DNA from: CALFML01 sp044222245
GTDB lineage: Bacteria; Myxococcota_A; Polyangia; Palsa-1104; JAEUJZ01
Direction: 5' to 3'
NCBI GenBank assembly: GCA_044222245.1
Contig: JBGANQ010000023.1
Coordinates: forward strand, 38,671 to 102,670
DNA: 64,000 nucleotides
The notes under the pieces were generated by a model. The model did not search any database. It had not been told where the DNA came from and saw only the letters and a program-made list of their open reading frames with translations. This document shows positions 33,406 to 43,841 of this stretch, in pieces (the first letter of the stretch is position 1; each line of letters starts with the position of its first letter). The position numbers and the translations under genes were made by a program.

Positions 33406-34542
33406 ATGACGCAAGCGCACTCCCCCGCCGCCGCCCCGCCGCCGCCCGCCGCGCCCGTCGCCGCCCCCGCCGGCGCGGCCTGCGGCAAGGTGATCCTGCT
33501 CGGCGAGCACGCAGTGGTCTATGGCGTCCCGGCGCTGTGCGGCGCCCTCAGCGGCGGCGCCGAGATCGCCGCCGTGCCCGGCTGCGGCGCCCTGCGGGTG
33601 CCGGCCTGGGGCGTGGTCACGCCGCCGGCCGGCGAGCTGCTGGCGCCGGCGGTGCGCACCCCGGGCGGGCTGCCCGACGCGCTCACCGAGCCGGTCGCCG
33701 GCGCTGCCGGCTCGCAGTCGCTGCTGTACGCCTATCGCGCCATCCTGCGCAGCGTGCTGTCGGCGGCGCAGCGCGCCGATGACGACCTGACCTTCGGCTA
33801 CGACTTCGTCGCCCGTTTCGCCATCCCGACCGGCGCCGGCCTGGGGAGCTCGGCGGCGCTGTCGGTGGCGCTGGTGCGGGCGATCGCGCAGACCCTGGGC
33901 CTTGCGCTCTCGCCACGGCAGGTGGACGCCGCGGCGCTGGCCGCCGAGCAGGTCTTTCACGGCCACCCCTCGGGCCTCGATCATACGATCGCCCAGCACG
34001 GCGGCTTCGGGCTGTTCCGCCGCGGCCACGGCCTCACCCCGCTTTACGGGACGCCCGAGCTGCGCCTGTGCATCGGCCACACCGGCCGCGCCCGCGACAC
34101 CAAGGGCCGCGTCGCCCGCGTCGCCGAGCTGCACCGCGAGACGCCGGCGGCGACCGCGGCCTGCTTCGCCCGCATCGCTGCGCTCGTCGACGACGCTGTC
34201 GCGGCGCTGCGCTGCGGCGACCTGGCGGCGCTCGGCGCGGCGATGAACCAGAACCAGCGCGAGCTCGGGCAGCTGGAGGTCTCCTGCCCCGAGATCGACG
34301 CGATGTGCCGCCTGGCCAGTGACGCCGGCGCCCTGGGCGTCAAGCTCACCGGCGGCGGCGGTGGCGGCTGCGTGGTGGCGCTGGCCGGCGAGCGCGAGGA
34401 CGCGGTGCGCCGCGCCTGGGAGCAGGCCGGCTTCACCAGCTTCCTCACCACCGTCGGCCCCACCCGCTCCGGCAGCGAGCCGGCGCCGCCCGCCGAGCCG
34501 GCCGACCCCCAAAACCCCCAGACTCCCAAGAGCCCGCAATGA
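33406..34542 (+). CDS. mvk: Mevalonate kinase
   Basis: This 378-residue GHMP kinase phosphorylates mevalonate to 5-phosphomevalonate with ATP. The substrate-side motif KVILLGEHAVVYGVPAL, the ATP loop PTGAGLGSSAALSVAL and the third motif KLTGGGGGGCVVAL are all present. The N-terminus has a 25-residue Ala/Pro-rich tail, and a C-terminal Pro-rich tail follows the fold. The stop overlaps the mvaD start by 4 bp (ATGA), so translation is coupled. It is cytosolic. Confidence 0.95.
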   Translation: MTQAHSPAAAPPPPAAPVAAPAGAACGKVILLGEHAVVYGVPALCGALSGGAEIAAVPGCGALRVPAWGVVTPPAGELLAPAVRTPGGLPDALTEPVAGAAGSQSLLYAYRAILRSVLSAAQRADDDLTFGYDFVARFAIPTGAGLGSSAALSVALVRAIAQTLGLALSPRQVDAAALAAEQVFHGHPSGLDHTIAQHGGFGLFRRGHGLTPLYGTPELRLCIGHTGRARDTKGRVARVAELHRETPAATAACFARIAALVDDAVAALRCGDLAALGAAMNQNQRELGQLEVSCPEIDAMCRLASDAGALGVKLTGGGGGGCVVALAGEREDAVRRAWEQAGFTSFLTTVGPTRSGSEPAPPAEPADPQNPQTPKSPQ

Positions 34543-35585
34543 TGCTGCCCATGCACGCCCTGGCCGAGGCCAACACCAACATCGCGCTGGTGAAGTACTG
34601 GGGCAAGAACGACCCCACCCTGAACCTGCCGGCGGTGCCCAGCCTGTCTCTGACCCTGGCCGGGCTGACCACCCGCACCGAGGTCGAGCTCGACCCGTCC
34701 CTGGACGCCGATGTCCTGTGGCTCAACGGCGCCGAGACCTTGGGCGAGCCGCTGACCAAGGTCTCCCGCCACCTCGACCGGGTAGCGCTGGCGCTGCTCG
34801 GCACGGCAGAGCGGCCGCGGGCGCGGATCCGCACCGGCAATAACTTCCCCACCGCCGCCGGCCTCGCCTCGTCGGCCTCGGCCTTTGCGGCCCTCACGGT
34901 GGCGGCGGCGGCGGCGCTCACCGGCGGCGCAGCGGCGACGGCGGGGCAGTTCGACTTCGATCGCGCCGAGCTGGCGATGCTCGCCCGCCAGGGCTCGGGC
35001 TCGGCGGCGCGCTCGCTGTTCGGCGGGCTGGTGGTGCTGGGCGTGGGCACGCCGGGGCAGGTCCACTCGGCGCAGGCGAGCCAGCTGCTCGCCGGCAGCG
35101 ACTGGCCCGAGCTGCGGCTGGTCATCGGCGTGGTCTCGGAGAAGGCCAAGGACACCTCGTCCACCATCGGCATGAACCACACCGCGGCGACCTCGCCGTA
35201 CTTCGCCCCGTTTGTCGCGGCAGCCCCCGCGGATCTGCTGGCGGCGACGCAGGCGGTCCTGGCGCGCGACCTGGAGCGGCTTGGCGCGGTGGCCGAGCGC
35301 AGCGCCCTGCGTATGCACGCCTCGGCGATGGCGGCCGACCCGGGCGTGGTCTACCTGCGCGGCAGCACCCTGGAAGGGCTGCACGCGGTGCGCGCCCTGC
35401 GCCAGCATGGGGTGGCGGCGTTCTTTACCTGCGACGCCGGGCCGCACCCCAAGGCGCTGACCACGGCCGCCGACGCCGATGCGGTCGCGGCGGCGCTGGC
35501 CGCGGTGCCCGGTGTGCAGCGGACCCTGGTCGCGCGGCCGGGCGAGGGGGCGCGCGTGCTGCCGCTGGTCGCGGAGCCGGCCTAG
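34539..35585 (+). CDS. mvaD: Diphosphomevalonate decarboxylase
   Basis: The 348-residue GHMP-fold enzyme converts mevalonate 5-diphosphate to IPP with ATP and loss of CO2. Diagnostic motifs are EANTNIALVKYWGKND, LNLPAVPSLSLTL, FPTAAGLASSASAFAAL (the phosphate loop) and QGSGSAARSLFGG. The length is typical. It overlaps mvk by 4 bp, and mvaK2 starts 2 bp after its stop. It is part of the same transcript. Confidence 0.95.
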   Translation: MMLPMHALAEANTNIALVKYWGKNDPTLNLPAVPSLSLTLAGLTTRTEVELDPSLDADVLWLNGAETLGEPLTKVSRHLDRVALALLGTAERPRARIRTGNNFPTAAGLASSASAFAALTVAAAAALTGGAAATAGQFDFDRAELAMLARQGSGSAARSLFGGLVVLGVGTPGQVHSAQASQLLAGSDWPELRLVIGVVSEKAKDTSSTIGMNHTAATSPYFAPFVAAAPADLLAATQAVLARDLERLGAVAERSALRMHASAMAADPGVVYLRGSTLEGLHAVRALRQHGVAAFFTCDAGPHPKALTTAADADAVAAALAAVPGVQRTLVARPGEGARVLPLVAEPA

Positions 35586-35587
35586 CC

Positions 35588-36547
35588 ATGGCGACAGCGC
35601 AGCTTGTGACCCGCGCCCCGGGCAAGGCGATGCTGGTCGGGGAGTACGCGGTGCTCGACGGCGCCCCCGCGGTGGTCGCGGCGGTGGACTGCTACGCGGT
35701 GGCGCGCCTTCTGCCCGGCGAGCCGGGATCGCCATTTATCACCGCCGCGGTGAGCGAGGCGGCGCAGGCGCTGGCCGAGCTGGGCGTGGCGGCGCGGCCG
35801 CCGGCGGGCCTGGTGCCGGTGGTCGATACCCAGAGCTTCTCCGTCGGGGGCCGCAAGCTGGGCGTTGGCTCCAGCGCCTCGGCGACGGTGGCGGCGGTGG
35901 GCGCGCTGCTGGCGGCGGCCGGGGTCGCGGTGGGCGAGCGGCCGAGCCAGCGCGTCGTCCAGCGCACCGCGACGCGGGCGCACGATGCGGCGCAAGGGGT
36001 GCGCGGCAGCGGGGCGGACGTGCTGGCGGCGACCTTCGGCGGCCTGTGCGTCCTCAATGCGCCCGAGCCGACCTGGGATCCCTTGGCGGGGGCGGCCGCG
36101 GTGCCGCTGCCCGCCGAGCTGTGCTTTGTCGCCACCACCACCAGCGTCTCGACGGCGGCGCTGGTCGGCCGCTACCGCGAGATCGGGGCGGCGGCGCAGC
36201 CGGGCCAGCAGCTGCTGCGCGCGGCGGCGGCGCGATTCCTGGCCGCCTGGCAGGGCCAGGACGCCGGCGCTCTGCTCGCCGCCGTCGAGCAGGCCTACGC
36301 CGGCTACGCGGCGCTCGGCGCGGCGATGGACCGCCCGCTCATCACCGCCGATCACGCGCGCATCGCCGCCGCGGCGCAGAAGGTGGGCGGGGTGGCCAAG
36401 CCCTCGGGCGCCGGCGGCGGCGACCTGGCGGTGGTGTTCCTGCCGCCCGGCACTGCGGCGGCAGCTCTTTTGCAAGCGCTGCCGCCCGAGCTGCCAATCC
36501 TCAACCTGCACGTGAGCCCGCTCGGGCTCCATAGCGTGGAGATCTAG
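35588..36547 (+). CDS. mvaK2: Phosphomevalonate kinase
   Basis: This 319-residue GHMP kinase should form mevalonate 5-diphosphate. It starts with RAPGKAMLVGEYAVLDGAPAVV, has the ATP loop KLGVGSSASATVAAVGAL and a third motif AKPSGAGGGDLAVVF. It differs from the other two GHMP kinases of the operon, and the order (mvk, mvaD, mvaK2) leaves this as the middle step. It is somewhat shorter than Gram-positive MvaK2 (about 360 residues). Confidence 0.9.
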   Translation: MATAQLVTRAPGKAMLVGEYAVLDGAPAVVAAVDCYAVARLLPGEPGSPFITAAVSEAAQALAELGVAARPPAGLVPVVDTQSFSVGGRKLGVGSSASATVAAVGALLAAAGVAVGERPSQRVVQRTATRAHDAAQGVRGSGADVLAATFGGLCVLNAPEPTWDPLAGAAAVPLPAELCFVATTTSVSTAALVGRYREIGAAAQPGQQLLRAAAARFLAAWQGQDAGALLAAVEQAYAGYAALGAAMDRPLITADHARIAAAAQKVGGVAKPSGAGGGDLAVVFLPPGTAAAALLQALPPELPILNLHVSPLGLHSVEI

Positions 36548-36551
36548 TCAG

Positions 36552-37928
<1,377 letters not shown>

Positions 37929-37939
37929 GCCGCCCGGGT

Positions 37940-37954
37940 AGGCACGACTCTTGC
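37940..37954 (+). promoter_or_regulatory. Sigma-54 (-24/-12) promoter for hpnC-hpnD
   Basis: AGGCACG-ACTC-TTGCC matches the extended RpoN consensus TGGCACG-rNNN-TTGCW except at the first and last bases. GG (37941-37942) and GC (37953-37954) are 10 bp apart. A start near 37966 would place the stem-loop at 37964-37991 at the very 5' end of the mRNA. Confidence 0.65.
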
Positions 37955-37963
37955 CGATAAAAA

Positions 37964-37991
37964 CGGCAGACCTTGCAAGGAAGGCCTGCCG
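37964..37991 (+). promoter_or_regulatory. Leader stem-loop covering the hpnC ribosome-binding site
   Basis: CGGCAG-A-CCTT (37964-37974) pairs with AAGG-C-CTGCCG (37981-37991) around a 6-nt loop, with one A-C mismatch. The Shine-Dalgarno GGAAGG (37979-37984) and the first base of the GTG start (37991) lie in the loop and 3' arm. The structure could block initiation until melted. A terminator role is less likely because no U-tract follows. Confidence 0.45.
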
Positions 37992-39010
37992 TGATTCACA
38001 ACCGCCAGCTGTTCATTCACTCTACTCCGTCGGTGTCTTTACCTCGCCGCCGCCCCGCGTCGCTCTCCGGGATGCCGATCCTCGACGAGCCGCGGCGAAG
38101 CTACAGCCGCGCCGAGGCCTACGCCTACTGCGAGCGGATGGCCCGCACGCGCTATGAAAATGTCCCGGTAGCCTCGCGCTTTGTCCCCGAGCCGGTGCGT
38201 CCGCATGTACTGTCGATCTACGCCTTCGCCCGCGCCGCCGATGACTTCGCGGACGAGCCGGAGTTTCACGGCAAGCGTCAAACCGCACTCGACGAGTGGG
38301 AGAACGAGCTAATCCGCACGTTCCATGGAGAAGCCGATCATCCGATCTTTGTCGCACTGCGCGAAACGGTCGAGCGCTGCGATCTGCCGATCACCCCGTT
38401 TACCGAGCTGCTCACCGCCTTCCGCATGGACATAAACCCGCTGCCGCCGGCGACCTTCGAGGAGCTGCGCACCTACTGCCGCCACGCCGCCGAGCCGCTC
38501 GGGCAGCTGATGCTGCTGGTGTTCGGCTACCGCGATCCGGCGCTGCTCGGCTTCGCCGCCGACCTGTGCACCGGGCTGCAGCTGGCCTCGTTCCTCCAGG
38601 ACCTGGGGCGCGATCTGCCGCGCGGGCGCCTGTTCCTGCCGCTAGAGGACCTGCGCCACTTCGGCATCCTGCCCGCCGGCGTGCGCACCGCCCCGGCGAG
38701 CGCGCACCTTCTGGGGGCGTCGAGCCGGGCGTGGCGCGATCTTCTGCGCTTCCAGGTCGCGCGGGCGCGGGCGCTTTTAGAGCGCGGGCGGCCGCTGCTC
38801 GATCAGGTGGGCTCGGATCTGGCGATCGAGCTGGAGCTCACCTACGCCAGCGGCCAGGCGATCCTCGATAAGATCGAGGTGCTCGGCGACGAGGTGCTGC
38901 GCGGCCGCCCGACGCTCGGGCGGGCGGATCGGGCGCGGGTGCTGGGCAAGTCGCTCGGCCGGCGGTGGCCGCAGGTGCTGCTGCGGCGCGGCGAGCTGTG
39001 GGACTTCTAG
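37991..39010 (+). CDS. hpnC: Hydroxysqualene synthase HpnC
   Basis: This member of the squalene/phytoene synthase family acts on presqualene diphosphate to give hydroxysqualene. The first Asp-rich motif (FARAADDFADE) and second (LQDLGRDLPRGR) bind the Mg-diphosphate. The opening YCERMARTRYENVPVAS is typical of HpnC. The GTG at 37991 has GGAAGG six bases upstream. The ATG at 38072 would remove a 27-residue extension and fits homology better, so the start is unsettled. hpnD follows 8 bp after the stop. HpnE, which would finish squalene, is not seen here. Confidence 0.9.
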   Translation: MIHNRQLFIHSTPSVSLPRRRPASLSGMPILDEPRRSYSRAEAYAYCERMARTRYENVPVASRFVPEPVRPHVLSIYAFARAADDFADEPEFHGKRQTALDEWENELIRTFHGEADHPIFVALRETVERCDLPITPFTELLTAFRMDINPLPPATFEELRTYCRHAAEPLGQLMLLVFGYRDPALLGFAADLCTGLQLASFLQDLGRDLPRGRLFLPLEDLRHFGILPAGVRTAPASAHLLGASSRAWRDLLRFQVARARALLERGRPLLDQVGSDLAIELELTYASGQAILDKIEVLGDEVLRGRPTLGRADRARVLGKSLGRRWPQVLLRRGELWDF

Positions 39011-39018
39011 GAGACAAC

Positions 39019-39990
39019 ATGCGGCGACTCTCACAGCTTGCGCGACCCTTGTGGCAGTGGGCCAAGAGCCGGGCCCTGCACGTCGCCGACTCGGCGGCGA
39101 GCCCGGAAGCGGCCGCGGTGACCCGCAACAGCCGCTCGAACTTCTACTACGCGTTCCTGTTTATGCCCAAGGCGCGGCGGCGGGCGATCTACAACGTCTA
39201 CGCCTACTGCCGCCTCATCGACGACATCGTCGATGGGCCGCAGCCTGTGGCCGAGAAGGAAAAGGCGCTGCTCACCTGGCGGCGCGAGCTCGACCAGGCT
39301 TTTTTCGACGGCTACCCCGATCACCCGATCGCCAAGGGCCTGCAGGAAGCGCACGCCCGCTTCGGCCTGCGCCACGAGGACGCGCTGGCGGTGCTGGTCG
39401 GCTGCGAGATGGACCTGCATACCACCCGCTACGAGACCTGGGAGGACCTGGACGAGTACTGCTACCACGTCGCCTCGGCGGTGGGCCTGCTGTGCATCGC
39501 GCTTTTTGGCTGCACCGAGCCGCGCTCGCGCGACTACGCGATCCACCTTGGGCGGGCGCTGCAGCTCACCAACATCCTGCGCGACATCGGCGAGGATGCG
39601 GCGCGCGGCCGCATCTATCTGCCGCAGGAGGAGCTCGCCGCCCACGGCCTCACCGACGACGACATCCTGTCCGGCACGACCAGCCACGCGACGGCGGCGC
39701 TGCTGGCGCAGGTCGCGCAGCGGGCGCGCTCCGAGTACAACCTGGCGCAGGCGGCGCTCACCCGCGCCGATCGGCGGGCGCTGCTCCCCGCCGAGATCAT
39801 GAGCAGCATCTACTTTGCCCTGCTCGGCGAGGTCGAGAGCCGCGGCTTTAGCGCCCTTTTGCCCGGCGAGCGGATCTCGCTGCCCAAGAAGAAGAAGATC
39901 ACCGTCGCCCTGTCCACCCTCGGCCAGAACCTGCTATCGGGCCTGGTCCCCGACCGCCTCAGCGCTCTGTTCCGCCAGGCCGCGGCCTAG
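39019..39990 (+). CDS. hpnD: Presqualene diphosphate synthase HpnD
   Basis: This 323-residue squalene/phytoene synthase family enzyme condenses two farnesyl diphosphates to presqualene diphosphate. Motifs are SNFYYAFLFMPKARRRAIYN, YCRLIDDIVDG (first Asp-rich region) and TNILRDIGEDAARGRIYLP (second). TAGGAGA precedes the ATG by six bases. It pairs with hpnC immediately upstream. Its last 57 bp overlap, tail to tail, with the coding end of the TauE-like permease gene. Confidence 0.92.
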   Translation: MRRLSQLARPLWQWAKSRALHVADSAASPEAAAVTRNSRSNFYYAFLFMPKARRRAIYNVYAYCRLIDDIVDGPQPVAEKEKALLTWRRELDQAFFDGYPDHPIAKGLQEAHARFGLRHEDALAVLVGCEMDLHTTRYETWEDLDEYCYHVASAVGLLCIALFGCTEPRSRDYAIHLGRALQLTNILRDIGEDAARGRIYLPQEELAAHGLTDDDILSGTTSHATAALLAQVAQRARSEYNLAQAALTRADRRALLPAEIMSSIYFALLGEVESRGFSALLPGERISLPKKKKITVALSTLGQNLLSGLVPDRLSALFRQAAA

Positions 39991-40842
39991 TCGACCCCGC
40001 TTAGAGAAGTAAGAATATAAGAGGACCAGGTTGAGCGCGGCGACCAGGCCCATCGGCGCATAGGCCAGGGAGCCGGGCAAAAGCCCCTTGAGGGCCAGAA
40101 GGCGCGACAAGCCAAAGCTTATCAGCACCGCGTCAAACGCCATGCACACCCGGCGGAAGGACTCGGCGTCGATGGTGCGCAAGAGCAGCCGGCCGAGCGG
40201 GATGCCGATGAGGATGCACGGCAGGATGTGCAGCGACAGGCGGACGCTCGGCGGCGAGTAGACCCCGAGCGCCAGGTAGCCGAGGCTGGTGACCACCGAC
40301 TGGGTGACCCGGAACAGGCTCATGGCGGCGCGGAAGTCGTCCTGCGCCAGGCCTTGGTTGTTGAGCAAGAGCCCGAGCGGCGGCCCCGAGATCGTCGTGC
40401 ACGCGTACAGGGTGCCGATGGCAAAGCCCGCCGGCAGCTCGACCGGGCTGCCCCGCCGCAGCGGTCGCCGCAGGCCCGCCGCCTGCATCAGCACCAGCGG
40501 CAGCAGCACGACAAACGTCCCCAGCCGCAGCCCATCGGCGCTGGCCGACTTGAGAAAGAAGATGCCAAAGCAGATGCCCGGCAGCGAGCCGAGGAGCATG
40601 GGCAGGATGCGCGAGAAGATCCGCGGGATCGCCTTGCGGTTGAGGAACACCGACAACAGGTTCAGGGCGATCTCGGCCAGTACGAGCCCGGGGTTTAGCA
40701 CCTGGCTCGGGTAGAACAGGAGCGCCACCGGCACCACCAGGGTCGAGAACCCGTAGCCGATGGCGCCGTTGACCATCGCCGCGCCGAGCGCCACGGCGAT
40801 GAGCGTCGGATCGGCGGAACCGACGGCCCAGCTCACGATCAC
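39934..40842 (-). CDS. TauE/SafE-family permease
   Basis: This is a 302-residue integral membrane protein with about eight hydrophobic segments. The paired motifs GAIGYGFSTLVVPVALLFYPS and TTISGPPLGLLLNNQGL are typical of the TauE/SafE (sulfite or sulfonate exporter) family. The gene starts with GTG directly after the cysNC stop (TAGGTG), so it is part of the sulfate-activation operon. It may move sulfite, sulfate or an organosulfur compound across the inner membrane; the direction is not certain. Its 3' end overlaps hpnD. Confidence 0.88.
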   Translation of the reverse strand: MIVSWAVGSADPTLIAVALGAAMVNGAIGYGFSTLVVPVALLFYPSQVLNPGLVLAEIALNLLSVFLNRKAIPRIFSRILPMLLGSLPGICFGIFFLKSASADGLRLGTFVVLLPLVLMQAAGLRRPLRRGSPVELPAGFAIGTLYACTTISGPPLGLLLNNQGLAQDDFRAAMSLFRVTQSVVTSLGYLALGVYSPPSVRLSLHILPCILIGIPLGRLLLRTIDAESFRRVCMAFDAVLISFGLSRLLALKGLLPGSLAYAPMGLVAALNLVLLYSYFSKRGRLGRGLAEQSAEAVGDQAR

Positions 40843-42798
40843 CTACTCGGACCCGGCGCCGACCGGCGCGCTCAGGTGCCCACTTTTTTGCAGCTTGTCG
40901 ACGATCAGCTCGGCGGCGCGCTCGGCGGTGGTGGTCAGGGTGTCGATGCGCAGGTCGGGGTTCTTGGGCGCCTCGTAGGGCGAGTCGATGCCGGTGAAGT
41001 TCTTGAGCTTGCCGGCCCGAGCGTTTTTGTAAAGGCCCTTGGGGTCGCGCTTCTCCGCCTCGGCGAGCGGGGTGTCGATGAAGATCTCGAAGAACTCGTC
41101 ATGGGCCATCAGGTCGCGGACCATGCGCCGCTCGGCGCGGAAGGGCGAGATCGATGACACCAGGACGATGAGGCCGGCGTCGACCATCAGCTTGGCGACC
41201 TCGCCGATGCGGCGGATGTTCTGCACCCGGTCGGCCTTGGTAAAGCCAAGGTCCTTGTTGAGGCCGTGGCGGACGTTGTCGCCGTCCAGGACGTAGGTGT
41301 GGCGGCCGAGCGCGTACAGGCGCTTCTCGACCAGGTTGGCGATCGTCGACTTGCCGGTGCCCGAAAGGCCCGTGAACCACAGCACGCACGGCCGCTGCCC
41401 CTTGAGGGTGGCGCGCGCCTGCTTGCTGATGGAGAGGGCCTGCCAGTGGATGTTGTCGGCCCGCCGCAGCGCGAAGTTGATAAGGCCAGCGCCGACGGTG
41501 TCGTTGGTGATGCGATCGATGAGGATGAAGCCGCCGAGGTCGCGGCTCTCGCGGTAGGGGTCAAACGCCACCATGCGGTCGAGCGCGAGGTTGCAGACGC
41601 CGATTTCGTTCAGCTCCAGCCCCTTGGCGGCCAGCTGCTCCAGGGTGTTGACGTTGACCTTGTGGCGCAGCGCCGTGACCGTCGCCACCGCCGTCTGGGT
41701 GCCGAGCTTGCAGAGGTAGGGCCGACCGGGCAGCATGCCGTCCTCGTGCATCCAGATGAGGGTGGCCTGGAACTGGTCGGCGACCCCGGCCGGGGCCGCC
41801 GGGTCGCTCAGCACGTCGCCGCGGCTGATGTCGATCTCGTCCTGCAGGGTCAGGGTCACCGCCTGTCCGGCCACCGCCCGCTGCAGGTCGCCGTCGTGGG
41901 TGACGATGCGGGCAACGATGCTCTGCTTTCCCGAGGGCAGCACGCGCAGCGGCGCCCCGCAGGTGATGCTGCCGCCGGCGATAAGGCCAGCAAAGCCGCG
42001 GAAGTCCTGGTTGGGGCGGCTCACCCACTGCACCGGCATGCGGAAGGGCCGCTGCGCCAGGTCCTCGCTGAGCTCGACCGACTCGAGAAACGGCATCAGC
42101 GCCGGGCCGTGATACCAGGCGGTGTGCTGGCTGGGCGTGGTCACGTTGTCGCCGCGCAGCGCCGACAGCGGGATCGCCGTGACCTCGGTGATGCCCACCT
42201 TCTGGGCGAACTGCTGATACTCGCTGACGATGGCGTCAAAGACCTTCTGCGAAAAGTCCATCACGTCCATCTTGTTGACCGCCAGCACCACCTGGCGGAT
42301 GCCGAGCAGCGCCACCAGGTAGCTGTGGCGGCGGGTCTGGGTGAGGATCCCCTTGCGCGCATCGACCAGGATGATCGCCAGATCGGTGGTCGAGGCGGCG
42401 GTGACCATGTTGCGCGTGTACTGCTCGTGGCCCGGGGTGTCGGCGACGATGAACTTGCGCCGCTCGGTGGAGAAGAAGCGGTAGGCGACGTCGATGGTGA
42501 TGCCCTGCTCGCGCTCGGCGGCCAGGCCGTCCATGAGCAGCGCCAGGTTCAGCTCTTCTTCTCCTCCCGGGCCTCCCGGGCCACCCGGGCCGCCGGGGTT
42601 GGCCTTGCGCGAGTCGGCCGACAGGGCGGTGAGGTGGTCGGCGAAGATCAGCTTGGACTCGTACAAGAGCCGGCCGATGAGGGTGCTCTTGCCATCGTCG
42701 ACGCTGCCGCAGGTCATGAAGCGCAGGAGGCTCTTGTGCTGGTGCGACAGGAGGTACTTCTCGATGTCCTCGGCGATGAGGTCGGACTTGTGCGCCAT
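40843..42798 (-). CDS. cysNC: Bifunctional sulfate adenylyltransferase large subunit / APS kinase
   Basis: This 651-residue NodQ-like fusion has an N-terminal GTPase (P-loop GSVDDGKST, DTPGHEQYTRN, NKMD) that drives APS formation together with CysD. A C-terminal APS kinase (P-loop GLSGTGKST from about residue 477, DGDNVRHGLNKDLGF) makes PAPS. A Gly-Pro repeat (GGPGGPGGPGG) is inserted in the GTPase after the first ~70 residues, where family members have a short variable loop. Its ATG shares a base with the cysD stop. The APS kinase half means that PAPS, not only sulfite, is the product here. Confidence 0.95.
   Translation of the reverse strand: MAHKSDLIAEDIEKYLLSHQHKSLLRFMTCGSVDDGKSTLIGRLLYESKLIFADHLTALSADSRKANPGGPGGPGGPGGEEELNLALLMDGLAAEREQGITIDVAYRFFSTERRKFIVADTPGHEQYTRNMVTAASTTDLAIILVDARKGILTQTRRHSYLVALLGIRQVVLAVNKMDVMDFSQKVFDAIVSEYQQFAQKVGITEVTAIPLSALRGDNVTTPSQHTAWYHGPALMPFLESVELSEDLAQRPFRMPVQWVSRPNQDFRGFAGLIAGGSITCGAPLRVLPSGKQSIVARIVTHDGDLQRAVAGQAVTLTLQDEIDISRGDVLSDPAAPAGVADQFQATLIWMHEDGMLPGRPYLCKLGTQTAVATVTALRHKVNVNTLEQLAAKGLELNEIGVCNLALDRMVAFDPYRESRDLGGFILIDRITNDTVGAGLINFALRRADNIHWQALSISKQARATLKGQRPCVLWFTGLSGTGKSTIANLVEKRLYALGRHTYVLDGDNVRHGLNKDLGFTKADRVQNIRRIGEVAKLMVDAGLIVLVSSISPFRAERRMVRDLMAHDEFFEIFIDTPLAEAEKRDPKGLYKNARAGKLKNFTGIDSPYEAPKNPDLRIDTLTTTAERAAELIVDKLQKSGHLSAPVGAGSE
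42561..42600. repeat. Short CCCGGGCCT/CCACCCGGG repeat in cysNC
   Basis: Four near-identical 9-bp units (CCCGGGCCT-type) encode the Gly-Gly-Pro repeat in the GTPase domain. The period keeps the frame. Confidence 0.8.
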
Positions 42799-43697
42799 CA
42801 GAAGTAGCCCTCCTGCTTCTTGCGCTCCATGGACGCGGTGGCGTCGTGATCGATGACCCGGCCCTGCCGCTCCGAGGTGGTGGTGAGCAGCATCTCGCGG
42901 ATGATCGCCGGCAGGGTGTCGGCCTCGCTCTCGATGGCGCCGGTGAGCGGGTAGCAGCCCAGGGTCCGGAAGCGGACCTTTTTGCGCAGCGGCTGCTCGC
43001 CGGGCCGCAGCTGCATACGCTCGTCATCGACCATGATCAGCGTGCCGTCGCGCTCGACCACCGGCCGCTCGGCGGCGAAGTAAAGCGGCACGATCGGGAT
43101 CTTCTCCAGATAGATGTACTGCCAGACATCGAGCTCGGTCCAGTTGGACAGCGGGAACACGCGCAGGCTCTCGCCCTTGTGGACGCGGGCGTTGTACTGC
43201 CGCCACAGCTCGGGGCGCTGGCGCTTGGGCTCCCAGCGGTGCTGGGCCGAGCGGAACGAGAAGATGCGCTCCTTGGCCCGCGACTTCTCCTCATCCCGCC
43301 GCGCCCCGCCGAGCGCCGCGTCGAAGGCGTAGCGGGACAGCGCCTGCTTGAGCCCCTGGGTCTTCCAGATATCGGTGTGCACCGCCGAGCCGTGCACAAA
43401 CGGGTTGATGCCGCCGGCCAGCCCTTCGGGGTTTATGTGGACGATGAGCTTGAGCCCGAGCCGTTTGGTCAGCTGGTCGCGAAAGGCGATCATCTCGCGA
43501 AACTTCCAGGTCGTGTCGACGTGGAGCAGCGGAAACGGCGGCTTGGCCGGGTAAAACGCCTTCATCGCCAGGTGCAGCATCACCGCGCTGTCCTTGCCGA
43601 TCGAGTACAGTAGGACCGGGTTTTCGCACTCGGCGACGACCTCGCGCAGGATGTGGATGCTCTCGGCTTCCAGCCGCTCTAGGTGGGTCAGGGCCAT
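42798..43697 (-). CDS. cysD: Sulfate adenylyltransferase small subunit
   Basis: The 299-residue enzyme forms APS from sulfate and ATP with CysN. The PP-loop motif is seen as LYSIGKDSAVMLHLA, followed by HVDTTWKFREMI and RVFPLSNWTELDVWQYI. The length and the C-terminus (ATASMERKKQEGYF) are typical. It is the first gene of the minus-strand cysD-cysNC-permease operon and is divergent from a sulfotransferase gene 144 bp away. Confidence 0.96.
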   Translation of the reverse strand: MALTHLERLEAESIHILREVVAECENPVLLYSIGKDSAVMLHLAMKAFYPAKPPFPLLHVDTTWKFREMIAFRDQLTKRLGLKLIVHINPEGLAGGINPFVHGSAVHTDIWKTQGLKQALSRYAFDAALGGARRDEEKSRAKERIFSFRSAQHRWEPKRQRPELWRQYNARVHKGESLRVFPLSNWTELDVWQYIYLEKIPIVPLYFAAERPVVERDGTLIMVDDERMQLRPGEQPLRKKVRFRTLGCYPLTGAIESEADTLPAIIREMLLTTTSERQGRVIDHDATASMERKKQEGYF

Positions 43698-43841
43698 ATT
43701 GTTGGGTCCGTCCGCGGTGGTTTCGCGCCGTGCGCTTCAAGCTGCTATACCGCACTGCGCGCCCGGCCGCACGCGTTGTCGCGCCGCGCGGGCCCGTGCT
43801 AGGCTGCCGCCACCTCGGCCCGTTTCCCTCGCAGGGTTTCC

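Noticed and set aside
41266..42807. Long antisense open frame within cysNC (513 codons)
   Set aside because: The opposite strand carries intact GTPase and APS-kinase motifs. The antisense frame is a composition effect.
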